Source of the DNA: Streptomyces hydrogenans
GTDB lineage: Bacteria; Actinomycetota; Actinomycetes; Streptomycetales; Streptomycetaceae
Assembly: GCF_014656075.1 (NCBI RefSeq)
Contig: NZ_BNBS01000021.1
Coordinates: 21,964 to 85,963, forward strand
DNA length: 64,000 bases
Direction of reading: 5' to 3'
Shown one piece after another: positions 1-7,496 of the stretch; the stretch's first letter is position 1, and each line of letters begins with the position of its first letter. The notes beneath the pieces were generated by a model. The model was not told the origin of the DNA and did not search any database. It saw nothing but the letters and a program-made list of their open reading frames with translations. Both the position numbers and the translations under genes were made by a program.

Positions 1-35
1 CCATGATCAAGGAAGTACGAAAGGGCATGCTGTGA
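1..35 (+). CDS. C-terminal end of an upstream gene, probably XRE-family regulator (partial)
   Basis: An open frame enters from the left edge and ends MIKEVRKGML at a TGA at 33-35. It shares the four bases GTGA with the next start. In Streptomyces, DUF397 genes usually sit directly behind an XRE/DUF5753 DNA-binding protein gene with exactly this kind of overlap, so that is the likely identity. Only about ten residues are visible, so the family call rests on context alone. Confidence 0.5.
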   Translation, partial: MIKEVRKGML

Positions 36-229
36 CCAACGAGTCCCCTCTCTGGTTCAAGTCCTCGTTCAGTGGCAACGGCGGTGCCGACTGCGTGGAG
101 GTCGCCCACAACCTCGTCCCCACCCTCGGCCTCGTTCCCCTCCGCGACTCGAAGGTTCCGTCCGGACCCACGGTCGCCGTCTCCGCCACCGCGTTCACCG
201 TCTTCGTGGACTCCTTCAAGGGCCGGTAG
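32..229 (+). CDS. DUF397 domain protein
   Basis: A 65-residue protein with the DUF397 pattern: WFKSSFS near residue 8, a GADCVEVA segment near 18, and the closing VRDSK-like stretch (PLRDSKVPSGP) followed by a FTVFVDSFK tail. The whole family domain is present, so it is complete. The GTG start at 32 overlaps the upstream stop, and GGAAG lies about 15 bases upstream. Family members act with a neighbouring XRE regulator in Streptomyces differentiation-type regulatory pairs; the exact role of this copy is unknown. Confidence 0.85.
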   Translation: MTNESPLWFKSSFSGNGGADCVEVAHNLVPTLGLVPLRDSKVPSGPTVAVSATAFTVFVDSFKGR

Positions 230-236
230 CCGCAGC

Positions 237-275
237 GGGCCGGGCGCCGTCCGAGGTGCGGACGGCGCCCGGCCC
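237..275. terminator. Hairpin terminator between convergent genes
   Basis: A perfect 16-bp inverted repeat (arms 237-252 and 260-275) with a 7-base loop lies just after the DUF397 stop and just before the stop of the convergent ChW gene. It has no U-run, as is common in GC-rich actinobacteria, and can serve both strands. Confidence 0.7.
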
Positions 276-285
276 GGCGGGCGTG

Positions 286-825
286 CTACAGGCTCCAGGA
301 GAACTTCACGGCCTCCATGGGGAGGGCCTGGCCGGTGGTGCCGACCATGCCCTCCGCCTTGCAGCCGGACCGGTAGGTCGCGAAGGGGGAGGGGCGGGAG
401 GGCTTCTGCCCCTGGTCCCGGAGCCAGCCCTCGGCCCAGATGTCGCCCTGGCCGCCGAGGCGGCTGTCGGGGCAGTAGTAGTACGAGATGGCCTCGATGG
501 CGGTGTTCATGCCCACCGTGCCGATCTGGATGCTGTGGCTCGGGTTGGCGCACTGGTAGCCGGAGTCCCAGCCGTAGGTCGCGCGGTGGGCCTTCATGCA
601 GAGGCTTCCGTAGTTGATCTCGACGCGCAGGGCCTCCAGGTTGCGGGCCTCGCCGATCGAGCCGGCCCACGCGCCCTGGCAGACCTTGGCCTTCCAGCCC
701 ACGTTCTGCACGTGCGGCGTGTAGCAGAGCGAGACGGCGTCGGCCTGCGCGGCGCCGCCGAAGCCCAGGGTCGCCGCGGCGGCCAGGCCGGTCGCGGCCA
801 GGACGCGTGCCATGGTCTTGAACAT
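286..825 (-). CDS. Secreted ChW-repeat protein
   Basis: A 179-residue exported protein. The ATG at 825 is chosen because the strand reads GGGGG nine bases upstream and the signal peptide begins there: MFKTMARVLAATG, a hydrophobic run to about residue 24, then AQA as the likely cleavage site after residue 28. The mature part carries ChW (clostridial hydrophobic with conserved W) repeats. One clear copy has HVQNVGW, an aGSIGEARNLEALRVEI-type tail around residues 38-70; a middle IGTVGMNTAIEAI segment and a final GTTGQALPMEAVKF tail are diverged copies. Several Cys may form disulfides. ChW proteins are found on or outside Gram-positive cells and are thought to bind carbohydrate or protein; no enzyme domain is visible. 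Single gene behind its own promoter. Confidence 0.85.
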   Translation of the reverse strand: MFKTMARVLAATGLAAAATLGFGGAAQADAVSLCYTPHVQNVGWKAKVCQGAWAGSIGEARNLEALRVEINYGSLCMKAHRATYGWDSGYQCANPSHSIQIGTVGMNTAIEAISYYYCPDSRLGGQGDIWAEGWLRDQGQKPSRPSPFATYRSGCKAEGMVGTTGQALPMEAVKFSWSL

Positions 826-948
826 GACGTGATACCCCCGTTGAGTCATGACGATCAAGGATGATCGGGGTGGATGTTAGGGGCCTCGCGTCGACTTCCT
901 TCCGGGGTGGGCGAATCTCCGCGTGTCGTGGCCGCGCGGCGGAACTCC

Positions 949-954
949 TAGGCT
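949..954 (+). promoter_or_regulatory. -10 element of a probable leaderless promoter
   Basis: TAGGCT lies six bases before the ATG at 961 and no Shine-Dalgarno sequence fits between. The spacing puts the transcription start at or next to the start codon, the usual arrangement of leaderless actinobacterial mRNAs. Confidence 0.5.
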
Positions 955-960
955 GGGGGC

Positions 961-1422
961 ATGACGAACGGCACGCCGCCGCGCGACCGCGCGCAGCGCA
1001 TCAAGGACGTACGGGCCCGCCTGGAGGGGGAGACGGACCTCTGGGCCGCCTCCGCCGGAACGGACGGCGTGCCGTACCTCGTGCCGCTGTCGTTCTTCTG
1101 GGACGGGGTGGACGTCTGGCTCGTCACGCGCCTGTCCAACCCGACCGGGCGGAACCTCGCGGCCCACGGCCGGACGCGTCTCGCCCTCGGCGACACCCGG
1201 GACGTCGTCCTCCTGGACGGCGAGGTCGTCACGTACACCCACGACGAGGTGCCGGACGCGGCGGCCGAGGGCTTCCGCGTCAAGACGGGCTGGAACGCGC
1301 GCCGGGCGGGTTCGGCGTACCGCTGGTTCCGGGTTCGTCCGACCGACCTCCAGGCGTGGCACGAGGAGCCGGAGCTGCCGGGGCGGCGGCTGATGACGGA
1401 CGGGGAGTGGGCCGACGGCTGA
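961..1422 (+). CDS. Pyridoxamine 5'-phosphate oxidase-like split-barrel protein
   Basis: A 153-residue cytoplasmic protein of the PNPOx-like flavin/F420 split-barrel fold. The pattern is a short N-terminal helix (RDRAQRIKDVRARL), a first strand pair (WAASAGTDGVPYLVPLSFFWDG), the cofactor-phosphate region (SNPTGRNLAAHGRTRLALGDTRDVVLLDGEV) and a C-terminal FRVRPTDLQAWHE strand typical of the family. In actinobacteria most such proteins bind FMN or F420 and reduce small molecules; the substrate cannot be read from sequence. It stands alone, with a probable leaderless promoter. Confidence 0.82.
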   Translation: MTNGTPPRDRAQRIKDVRARLEGETDLWAASAGTDGVPYLVPLSFFWDGVDVWLVTRLSNPTGRNLAAHGRTRLALGDTRDVVLLDGEVVTYTHDEVPDAAAEGFRVKTGWNARRAGSAYRWFRVRPTDLQAWHEEPELPGRRLMTDGEWADG

Positions 1423-1431
1423 CGGGGGCCG

Positions 1432-1974
1432 TCACCAGCTCCGGTGCACGGTCGCCTTGGTGCCGGTCACCAGGCTCGCGGGCGGGACGTCGTCGGCCAC
1501 GACCGCGCCGGCGGCGATCACGGCGTCACGGCCGATGGTGACGCCGGGCAGGATCATGGCGCCGGCGCCGATCCACACGTTCTCCGCCACGTCGATGGGC
1601 GCACCGGTGAGGTACAGCTTGCGCTCCTCGGGGTCGACCGGGTGGCCGCTGGTGATGAACGTGACCTTCGGTCCGATCATCACGCGTTCGGCGATCCGGA
1701 TGCCGGCGTAGTCCAGGAACGTGCAGTTCTGGTTGATGAAGACGCGCTCGGCGAGGTCGAGGTTCAGGCCGTGGTCCGTGTAGAACGGCGGGTAGATCGT
1801 GACCCTCCGCGGCAGCGGCCTGCCGAGGATCCGCTCGAACAGCTCCGCCTTGCCCGCCTCGTCCTCGAAGGGGAGGACGTTCAGGCGGGAGGTGAGTTCG
1901 GTGACCCGCAGGACCCTCTCGGCCATGGCCTGGAACTCGGCGCTGTGGATCCGCATGAGACGGTCGCTGGACAT
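1432..1974 (-). CDS. Maltose/galactoside O-acetyltransferase family protein
   Basis: A 180-residue hexapeptide-repeat acetyltransferase. An N-terminal helical Mac-type domain (residues 1-55, with RILGRPLPRRV) is followed by left-handed beta-helix repeats (about 75-170) containing the family motif NCTFLDYAGIRIAERVMIGP and the catalytic His111 in ITSGHPVDPEER. It moves an acetyl group from acetyl-CoA to a sugar hydroxyl. The ATG at 1974 is preferred because everything upstream in the frame lacks the domain pattern. It ends 10 bases from the convergent split-barrel gene and is divergent from the drug exporter. Confidence 0.87.
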   Translation of the reverse strand: MSSDRLMRIHSAEFQAMAERVLRVTELTSRLNVLPFEDEAGKAELFERILGRPLPRRVTIYPPFYTDHGLNLDLAERVFINQNCTFLDYAGIRIAERVMIGPKVTFITSGHPVDPEERKLYLTGAPIDVAENVWIGAGAMILPGVTIGRDAVIAAGAVVADDVPPASLVTGTKATVHRSW

Positions 1975-2232
1975 GTCACGGTCCTTGTCTGTGTGCCGGA
2001 GGCGGACGAGGGCGCCCGGGACCGTGGCGTGACGGGTGGCCCGGATGCCCTCGTGACGGCACTCTAGGGGACCCCGTGAGGCCCCGGCCGGGAACGAAAT
2101 CCAGGTGCGGGGGAGCGGGGCCGGGGCGTAGGGTGCCGTGCGTGTCCAGCCCCGAGGCATCCAGAGCGGGGGGCTTTCGGTCCCGCCGTCAGCCCCTGAG
2201 CCTCCGCCTTTCCTGAGCCGGTGATCACCTCA

Positions 2233-2270
2233 CCGACCGCCGCCGCGCGCAGCGCCGTGCGGCCGGTCGG
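2233..2270 (+). promoter_or_regulatory. Leader hairpin upstream of the drug exporter (1975-2361 gap)
   Basis: The 387-base gap between divergent genes holds no conserved gene. Within it CCGACCG (2233-2239) pairs with CGGTCGG (2264-2270), extended by CCGC/GCGG with one bulged base, giving a stem of about 11 bp. The hairpin lies inside a possible 32-codon leader reading frame (GTG 2221 to TGA 2317-2319) that has only a weak ribosome site. It may be a drug-responsive attenuator; this is inference. Confidence 0.35.
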
Positions 2271-2361
2271 CTGTGCCCCCGTGCTCCTGGGCAGGGAGGG
2301 GGCGGGCCGGCGGCGGTGACGAGACGACGTCCACCGTTCTCGCCTCACCTCGGAGCCTTCC

Positions 2362-3603
2362 GTGCCCCAGCCCCAGCCCGGTTCACCGTCCCCGTCCCGG
2401 CCCCAAGTCCAGTCGCAGTCCCAGCCCCAGCCGAGTCGGCGTGCGCTGCCCCTTCCCCTGCCGCTCTACCTCCTCGCCCTCGCCGTGTTCGCCATGGGCA
2501 CCTCGGAGTTCATGCTCGCCGGCCTGCTGCCGGACCTCGCCCGCGACCTGGGGGTGAGCGTCGGCGCCGCCGGGGCGCTCACCTCCGCCTTCGCGGTCGG
2601 GATGGTGATCGGCGCGCCGCTCATGGCCGTGCTCGCGCGCGGCCGGACCGGGCGGTCCGGGCTGCTCGGATTCGTGCTCGTCTTCCTCGCCGCCCATGTG
2701 GCCGGGGCCCTGACGACCAGCTTCGTCGTCCTCCTGGCGAGCCGGGTCGTGGCCGCCCTCGCGAACGCGGGCTTCCTCGCCCTGGCCCTCACCACGGCGA
2801 TCGCCATGGTTCCGGCGGACCGCACGGCGCGGGCGCTCGCGGTCCTCCTCGGCGGGACGACCGTCGCCACCGTCGTCGGCGTCCCCGGCGGTGCCCTGCT
2901 CGGGGCCCACGCCGGGTGGCGGGCCGCCTTCTGGGCGGTCGCCGTGCTCTGCGTACCGGCCGCGCTCGGCATCCTGCGGGGTGTGCCCGCGGCCGAGCCG
3001 AGCCCGGAAGGGCCCTCTCTGCGCGCCGAGTTCGGTGTGCTGCGCGAGCCCGGGCTCGCGCGGGTGCTCGTCCTGGCCGCGCTCGTGAACGCCGCCACCT
3101 TCGGCTCCTTCACCTTCCTCGCCCCGGTGGTGACCGGCCCGGCCGGGCTCACTTCCTCCTGGGTCTCCGCGGCCCTGATGCTGTTCGGGGCGGGGTCCTT
3201 CGCCGGGGTGACGGCGGCGGGACGGCTCGGGGACCGGCACGCCGGCCGGGTCCTCGCCGTCGGAGGGCCGCTGCTGCTCGTGGGCTGGGTCGCCCTCGCC
3301 GTCCTGGCGGACCGTCCGGCGGTCCTGCCGGCCCTTCTGTTCGTCCAGGGCGCGCTGTCCTTCGCCGTCGGCGGCACGCTGATCGCCCGGATCCTGTACG
3401 AGGCCGCGGGCGCGCCCGCGCTCGCCGGGGCCTACGCCACCGCCGCCCTCAACGTGGGCGCCGTGGTGGGGCCGTTGCTCGCCGCGACGGTGCTGGGACG
3501 GCCGACGGGGCCGTTCCTGCTGAGCGCGGGGCTCGTCGCCGCCGCGCTGGCGTTCGCGGCGGTCAGCGGTAGTCGTCGGGGTGGTCCTGCATCCAGGTGT
3601 TGA
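2362..3603 (+). CDS. cmlR: CmlR/Cmx-type chloramphenicol exporter (MFS, 12 TM)
   Basis: A 413-residue major facilitator. After a Pro/Gln-rich tail of about 30 residues the sequence follows the Streptomyces chloramphenicol exporters closely: LPLYLLALAVFAMGTSEFML in TM1, the long FAVGMVIGAPL segment of TM2, ASRVVAALANAGFLALAL, the TM5 motif VVGVPGGALLG (antiporter motif C type), NAATFGSFTFLAPVVT, and FVQGALSFAVGGTLIARILYEAAGAPALAG. Drug efflux by proton antiport is known for this family; the actual drug here is inferred. GTG at 2362 has GGAG seven bases upstream. The last 41 bases overlap, tail to tail, the lipoprotein gene on the other strand. Confidence 0.88.
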   Translation: MPQPQPGSPSPSRPQVQSQSQPQPSRRALPLPLPLYLLALAVFAMGTSEFMLAGLLPDLARDLGVSVGAAGALTSAFAVGMVIGAPLMAVLARGRTGRSGLLGFVLVFLAAHVAGALTTSFVVLLASRVVAALANAGFLALALTTAIAMVPADRTARALAVLLGGTTVATVVGVPGGALLGAHAGWRAAFWAVAVLCVPAALGILRGVPAAEPSPEGPSLRAEFGVLREPGLARVLVLAALVNAATFGSFTFLAPVVTGPAGLTSSWVSAALMLFGAGSFAGVTAAGRLGDRHAGRVLAVGGPLLLVGWVALAVLADRPAVLPALLFVQGALSFAVGGTLIARILYEAAGAPALAGAYATAALNVGAVVGPLLAATVLGRPTGPFLLSAGLVAAALAFAAVSGSRRGGPASRC

Positions 3604-4102
3604 TGAAGTCGCGGGTGGCGATGAGCTGCTTCTCGTGCTTCTTCAGGTTCTCGAAGGAGGCGTCGCCACCGAGCCGCTCGTTGAGCTCGGTCATCTTCCG
3701 GATCGGCTCGGGGAAGTGTCCGGGCCCCTTGGGGTCGTTCTTCATCGCCTGGTCCATTTCCTGGAGTTCCTTGTTCACGCGGCCCAGGAAGTAGCCGCAG
3801 TCCTGCGCGCAGGAGTCGTTGAGCGTGGCCTGGAGGGTCGCGAAGGCGTCGCGGACCTTCTCGCCCGAGGAGGGGGCGTACGGGTCGACGGTGGAGCCGG
3901 CGGTGGCGGGCGCGGAGTCGTCGGGCAGGGCGCCGGCCGCCTCGGGCGGGGCCGTGGGCTCGGCGGCCGTCGTCGCCGTCGCCGATGTGCCCGGCCCTCC
4001 CGCCGGGCGGTCGGGCTCGGGGATCGTGCCGCAGGAGACGGCCAGGGCCGCCAGGACGGCGGCGACCAGTGCGGTGTTGCGTACGGACGTCGTGCCGGTC
4101 AT
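3563..4102 (-). CDS. Lipoprotein with an actinobacterial helical domain, function unknown
   Basis: A 179-residue protein with a lipoprotein signal (TALVAAVLAALAVSC, lipid-bearing Cys24). A Pro/Thr/Ala-rich spacer to about residue 70 is followed by a charged helical domain (SGEKVRDAFATLQATLNDSC...YFLGRVNKELQEMDQAMK) with two Cys near residues 98 and 102. No enzyme motif is recognised. A TAGGCT -10 lies at 4139-4134 and a GGGGGG ribosome site just before the ATG. The 3' end runs 41 bases into the convergent exporter gene, so the two transcripts are partly antisense. Confidence 0.82.
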   Translation of the reverse strand: MTGTTSVRNTALVAAVLAALAVSCGTIPEPDRPAGGPGTSATATTAAEPTAPPEAAGALPDDSAPATAGSTVDPYAPSSGEKVRDAFATLQATLNDSCAQDCGYFLGRVNKELQEMDQAMKNDPKGPGHFPEPIRKMTELNERLGGDASFENLKKHEKQLIATRDFINTWMQDHPDDYR

Positions 4103-4149
4103 GTGGGTCCCCCCGTGGTCATCGATCGGGAGAGCCTAGCCCTGAAATG

Positions 4150-4191
4150 CCCGGGGCCCGGCGCCGGATGACGCCGGTGCCGGGCCCCGGG
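4150..4191 (-). terminator. Strong hairpin terminator after the GH3 gene
   Basis: A 13-bp perfect GC stem (4150-4162 with 4179-4191) extended by a G-U and a CCGG/CCGG pair closes on a 6-base loop. It lies between the GH3 stop (4255) and the lipoprotein promoter. Confidence 0.6.
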
Positions 4192-4254
4192 GGCGCCCCG
4201 CCGGGCCCGGAGGAGGCCGGCGGGACGCCCGGTGTGCCGTGCTTCTCCGGTCCC

Positions 4255-7113
4255 TCAGCCGGAGAAGCCGACGTGCGCGAGCCGGACCGGCCCGCGCAGC
4301 TCGACGCGGAGGTCCGTCACGTCGCGGACGTGACAGGGCGCCCCCGCGAGGACGTAGGCGTACGGGCCGTCCGTGGGCTCCACCGTCACCCGGGCCAGCG
4401 CGTCCCGGGCCGTACCGGCGAAGAACGTCACCTCGCCCGCCCCGGCGGCCGTCACCGCCAGCTCCGTCACGCCGTCGCCGAAGTCGCAGGCGCGGAAGAG
4501 GAGCGTGCCCGGCGCGGCCGGATCCGCCGGGGTCACCGCGTCGCCGGAGACCCGGGAGCGGTCCACGATGACGGTGCCGGTCTGCTCGTCGTAGTCCGCC
4601 GCCCCGATCCCCGCCTCCAGGACCGGGCGCGGGCCCGGCGCGGTGCCCGCGAGCTCCAGGCGGACGGTCCGGCGGGAGTCCGCCGAGGACGGGCCGGCCA
4701 GGAACTCGTACGGCCCCGGCTCCACCGACCACCGCCCGTGCGCCACGTCCCAGTGGCCGAGCGCCCGCAGCGGCACCGTGAAGGAGGGCGTCGCCGTGGC
4801 GCCCGGGGCCAGGTGGATCCGCTCGTGGGCGACGAGCGCCCGGTGCGGGCGCGGCACCGACGGGGCGAGCGCCCGGGCGTACACCTGGACGACCTCGTCC
4901 GAGGCGACGGCGCCCGTGTTGGTGACGGCGCAGGAGAGGCGCACCGCGTCGCCGTCCACGGCGGCCGTCAGTCCCTCGTAGCCGAAGCTCGTGTAGGTGA
5001 GGCCGTGGCCGAAGGGGAAGAGCGGGGTGCCGTCGAAGTAGAGGTAGGTCTGCCGGCCGCCGATGACGTCGTAGTCGAACAGGTCCGGCAGGTCGGCGTC
5101 GGAGCCGTACCAGGTCTGCGGCAGCCGTCCGGCGGGGGAGACGTCCCCGGCGAGGACGCGGGCCAGCGCGGTGCCGGCGGCCTGGCCGCCGTGCGCGGTC
5201 CACAGCAGCGCCGGGAGCGCCGCCGCCGCGTCGGGCACCGCGTACGGGTAGGAGGAGACGAGGACGAGGGCCGTGCGCGGATTGGCCGCGTGCGCCGCCC
5301 GCCACAGCCGGTCCTGGTGCGGCGGCAGCGCCAGTGTCGTGCGGTCCTCGGTCTCCCGGCCGTTGATGTGCGGGTCGTTCCCGGCGACCACGATCACCGT
5401 GTCGGCGCCCGCGGCGGCCCGTGCCACGGCGTCCTCGCCGCGCTCGACGGTCTCCACGGAGAAGATCCCGGCTTCTTCGCGTCCGGCGGCAACCTTCGCG
5501 CCGTCGGCGGCGACAGAGACGTAGCCCCCCGTCCCCAGGTGCAGCAGGAGGTGACCGTCACCGTGGGCCTCGAACCGGAACGTCTCCTGGACGACCCAGC
5601 CCCCGGGCTCGTCCGCCGAGGCGCGGACCAGGCCGTCCCCGGCCACCGACAGGTAGCGGCCGTCCGGGGCGCGCAGGGTCAGCACCCCGTCGCCCCAGTC
5701 GATCAGGTCGAGGACCGTGCCCTCCGCGTCGGCGGTCAGCGGCGGCAGGTCCGTGCGGCCGGCGAGCAGCGCCGGGTCGAGCGCGATCTCCGCGTCCCGC
5801 CCCGGCTCCTCGTCCGTGACGTCCGGGACGCGCAGCGCCCGCCCGTCGGCGGTCCGCAGCCGGATCCGGTCCACGCCCTCCGCGAAGTCCACCCGGTCCG
5901 CGCCGAACCGCTCCCGGACGCCGTCCAGCGGGGAGGAGCGGTGCAGCCGCGCGCCGCTGTACCAGTCGAGTTTGGCGGCGTCGGCGAGCAGCCCGACGAC
6001 CGCGATCCGGCCGCCGCCGGCCAGCGGCAGCAGCGGGGTCCCGTCCCCGGCCGGTTCGTTGCGCAGCAGGACGAGCGCCGCCTCCGCCGCCTCGCGCGCC
6101 AGCGCGCGGTGTTCCGCCGTGTCGTACGCGGACTCTTGGGCGTACGGGTCGAGTTCCGGGTCGAACTCGCCGAGCAGGAAGCGCACGGTCAGCTGTCTGC
6201 GCACGGCCCGGTCCACGTCCTCCTGGTCGATCAGGCCCCGCTCCAGGGCCCGTTCGAGCCGGCCGAGGATCACCGAGCTGTCGGTGCCGTGGTCGGTGAA
6301 GGAGTCGACGCCCGCGCGCAGCGCCGCCGCGACGGCCTCCTCGTGGCTGTCGAAGTACGCCTGCGGGTCGCCGAGGTTGCTCGGCGCGCCCGCGTCGGAG
6401 CAGACGAGCAGCTCCCGGTCGGTCCAGGCGCGCAGCTCCGACCCCAGGTACGGGGAAAGGTGGTTGGGCCTGCCGTTGACCAGGTTGTAGGCGGGCATCA
6501 CGCCCGCGACCGTGCCCGCCTCGACGGCGCCGCGGAAGGCCGGCAGGTCGTACTCGTGGAGGACGCGCGGCCGGACGGAGGCCGAGGAGGTGTCGCGGGC
6601 GGTCTCGTTGTTGTGCGCGAGCCAGTGCTTGAGCACCGGCGCCGTGCGCCAGTACGTCGGATGGTCGCCGCGCAGTCCGCGGGTGAAGGCGACGGCGATC
6701 GCGGAGGTGAGCGCCGGGTCCTCGGAGTAGCCCTCCTCGCCGCGCCCCCACAGCGGGTTGCGCAGCAGGTTCACCGTGGGCGCCCACACGTTCAGGCCGA
6801 CCCGCTCGTCCTTGGCGCGCATCGCCCGCGCCTCGCGGGAGACGGCCTCGCCGACCCGGCGGACCAGCGCGGGGTGCCAGCTCGCGCCGAGGCCGACGGC
6901 CTGCGGGAAGACGGTCGCCGGGCCCATCCAGGCGACGCCGTGCAGGGCCTCCTGGCCGGTGCGGAAGGCGGCCAGGCCGAGGCGTTCGACTCCGGGCGTG
7001 AACTGGTGGAGCAGGGCGAGGCGTTCGGCGGGGGTGAGGCGGCCGAGGAGGTCGGCGACGCGTGCGTCGACGGGGAGGGCCGGGTCACGGAAGGGCGGCC
7101 GGTCTGCGGTCAC
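4255..7113 (-). CDS. GH3 beta-glycosidase with fascin-like insert and CBM6-like tail
   Basis: A 952-residue glycoside hydrolase family 3 enzyme with no signal peptide, so probably cytoplasmic. The TIM-barrel domain (about 15-300) has GEEGYSEDP, KHWLAHNNE and the nucleophile Asp240 in LLVCSDAGAP. The alpha/beta domain (about 340-700) carries the likely acid/base Glu587 or Glu589 in NGRETEDR. It is interrupted at about 420-560 by a beta-trefoil of the fascin kind (two copies of LxxPxGRYLSVAGDG-like). A fibronectin-III-like domain follows (about 715-790), then a CBM6/36-like module (about 800-952). GTG 7113 is chosen because AAGGGA sits seven bases upstream and the domain starts there. It probably removes beta-linked sugars from imported oligosaccharides. 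Divergent from the ABC importer and controlled by the local LacI through the palindrome at 7159. Confidence 0.92.
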   Translation of the reverse strand: MTADRPPFRDPALPVDARVADLLGRLTPAERLALLHQFTPGVERLGLAAFRTGQEALHGVAWMGPATVFPQAVGLGASWHPALVRRVGEAVSREARAMRAKDERVGLNVWAPTVNLLRNPLWGRGEEGYSEDPALTSAIAVAFTRGLRGDHPTYWRTAPVLKHWLAHNNETARDTSSASVRPRVLHEYDLPAFRGAVEAGTVAGVMPAYNLVNGRPNHLSPYLGSELRAWTDRELLVCSDAGAPSNLGDPQAYFDSHEEAVAAALRAGVDSFTDHGTDSSVILGRLERALERGLIDQEDVDRAVRRQLTVRFLLGEFDPELDPYAQESAYDTAEHRALAREAAEAALVLLRNEPAGDGTPLLPLAGGGRIAVVGLLADAAKLDWYSGARLHRSSPLDGVRERFGADRVDFAEGVDRIRLRTADGRALRVPDVTDEEPGRDAEIALDPALLAGRTDLPPLTADAEGTVLDLIDWGDGVLTLRAPDGRYLSVAGDGLVRASADEPGGWVVQETFRFEAHGDGHLLLHLGTGGYVSVAADGAKVAAGREEAGIFSVETVERGEDAVARAAAGADTVIVVAGNDPHINGRETEDRTTLALPPHQDRLWRAAHAANPRTALVLVSSYPYAVPDAAAALPALLWTAHGGQAAGTALARVLAGDVSPAGRLPQTWYGSDADLPDLFDYDVIGGRQTYLYFDGTPLFPFGHGLTYTSFGYEGLTAAVDGDAVRLSCAVTNTGAVASDEVVQVYARALAPSVPRPHRALVAHERIHLAPGATATPSFTVPLRALGHWDVAHGRWSVEPGPYEFLAGPSSADSRRTVRLELAGTAPGPRPVLEAGIGAADYDEQTGTVIVDRSRVSGDAVTPADPAAPGTLLFRACDFGDGVTELAVTAAGAGEVTFFAGTARDALARVTVEPTDGPYAYVLAGAPCHVRDVTDLRVELRGPVRLAHVGFSG

Positions 7114-7158
7114 GTACGAGTCCCTTGGACGGCGGTCGCCGGACGGCGGCCGGAAGTT

Positions 7159-7172
7159 TCGAAGCGCTTCGA
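7159..7172. promoter_or_regulatory. LacI-type operator, copy 1 (GH3 side)
   Basis: TCGAAGCGCTTCGA, a perfect 14-bp palindrome with the central CG typical of LacI-family operators, 46 bases upstream of the GH3 start. Identical copies occur at 7332-7345 and at 16528-16541 beside the LacI gene. Confidence 0.85.
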
Positions 7173-7292
7173 TGCTCAAGCGCGCCGGGATGGGTGTCAA
7201 GGTCCCCGGCCGCTTCACTTCACCTCTTGGCCACAGGAGTTGAAGGCAACCCGGCTTCCCGGGCGGCACTTCGAGAAACTCCTGAACGACTC

Positions 7293-7345
7293 TTGCCGCG
7301 CCTGTGACCGTCACTTAACCTCGCAGCAACATCGAAGCGCTTCGA
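7293..7345 (+). promoter_or_regulatory. Promoter and LacI operator copy 2 for the ABC/GH operon
   Basis: TTGCCG (7293-7298) and TAACCT (7316-7321) with 17 bases between them form a plausible promoter. The perfect palindrome TCGAAGCGCTTCGA covers 7332-7345, just downstream of the expected start point, a classic repressing position. The rest of the 383-base divergent gap (7114-7496) holds only this control DNA. Confidence 0.7.
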
Positions 7346-7496
7346 CTCACCGGCGGCGACCCGCCGCGCCCGTCGCCGCGCTCCCGGGGCCCCGCCCCGC
7401 CCGCACCCCGCACCTTGCTCCATCTCCATCACCGCAGCCGGCCGGCGACCCCTCGGGCGCCGCGTGTCCTGGCGCGTGCCATGAAGGGTTGACGCA

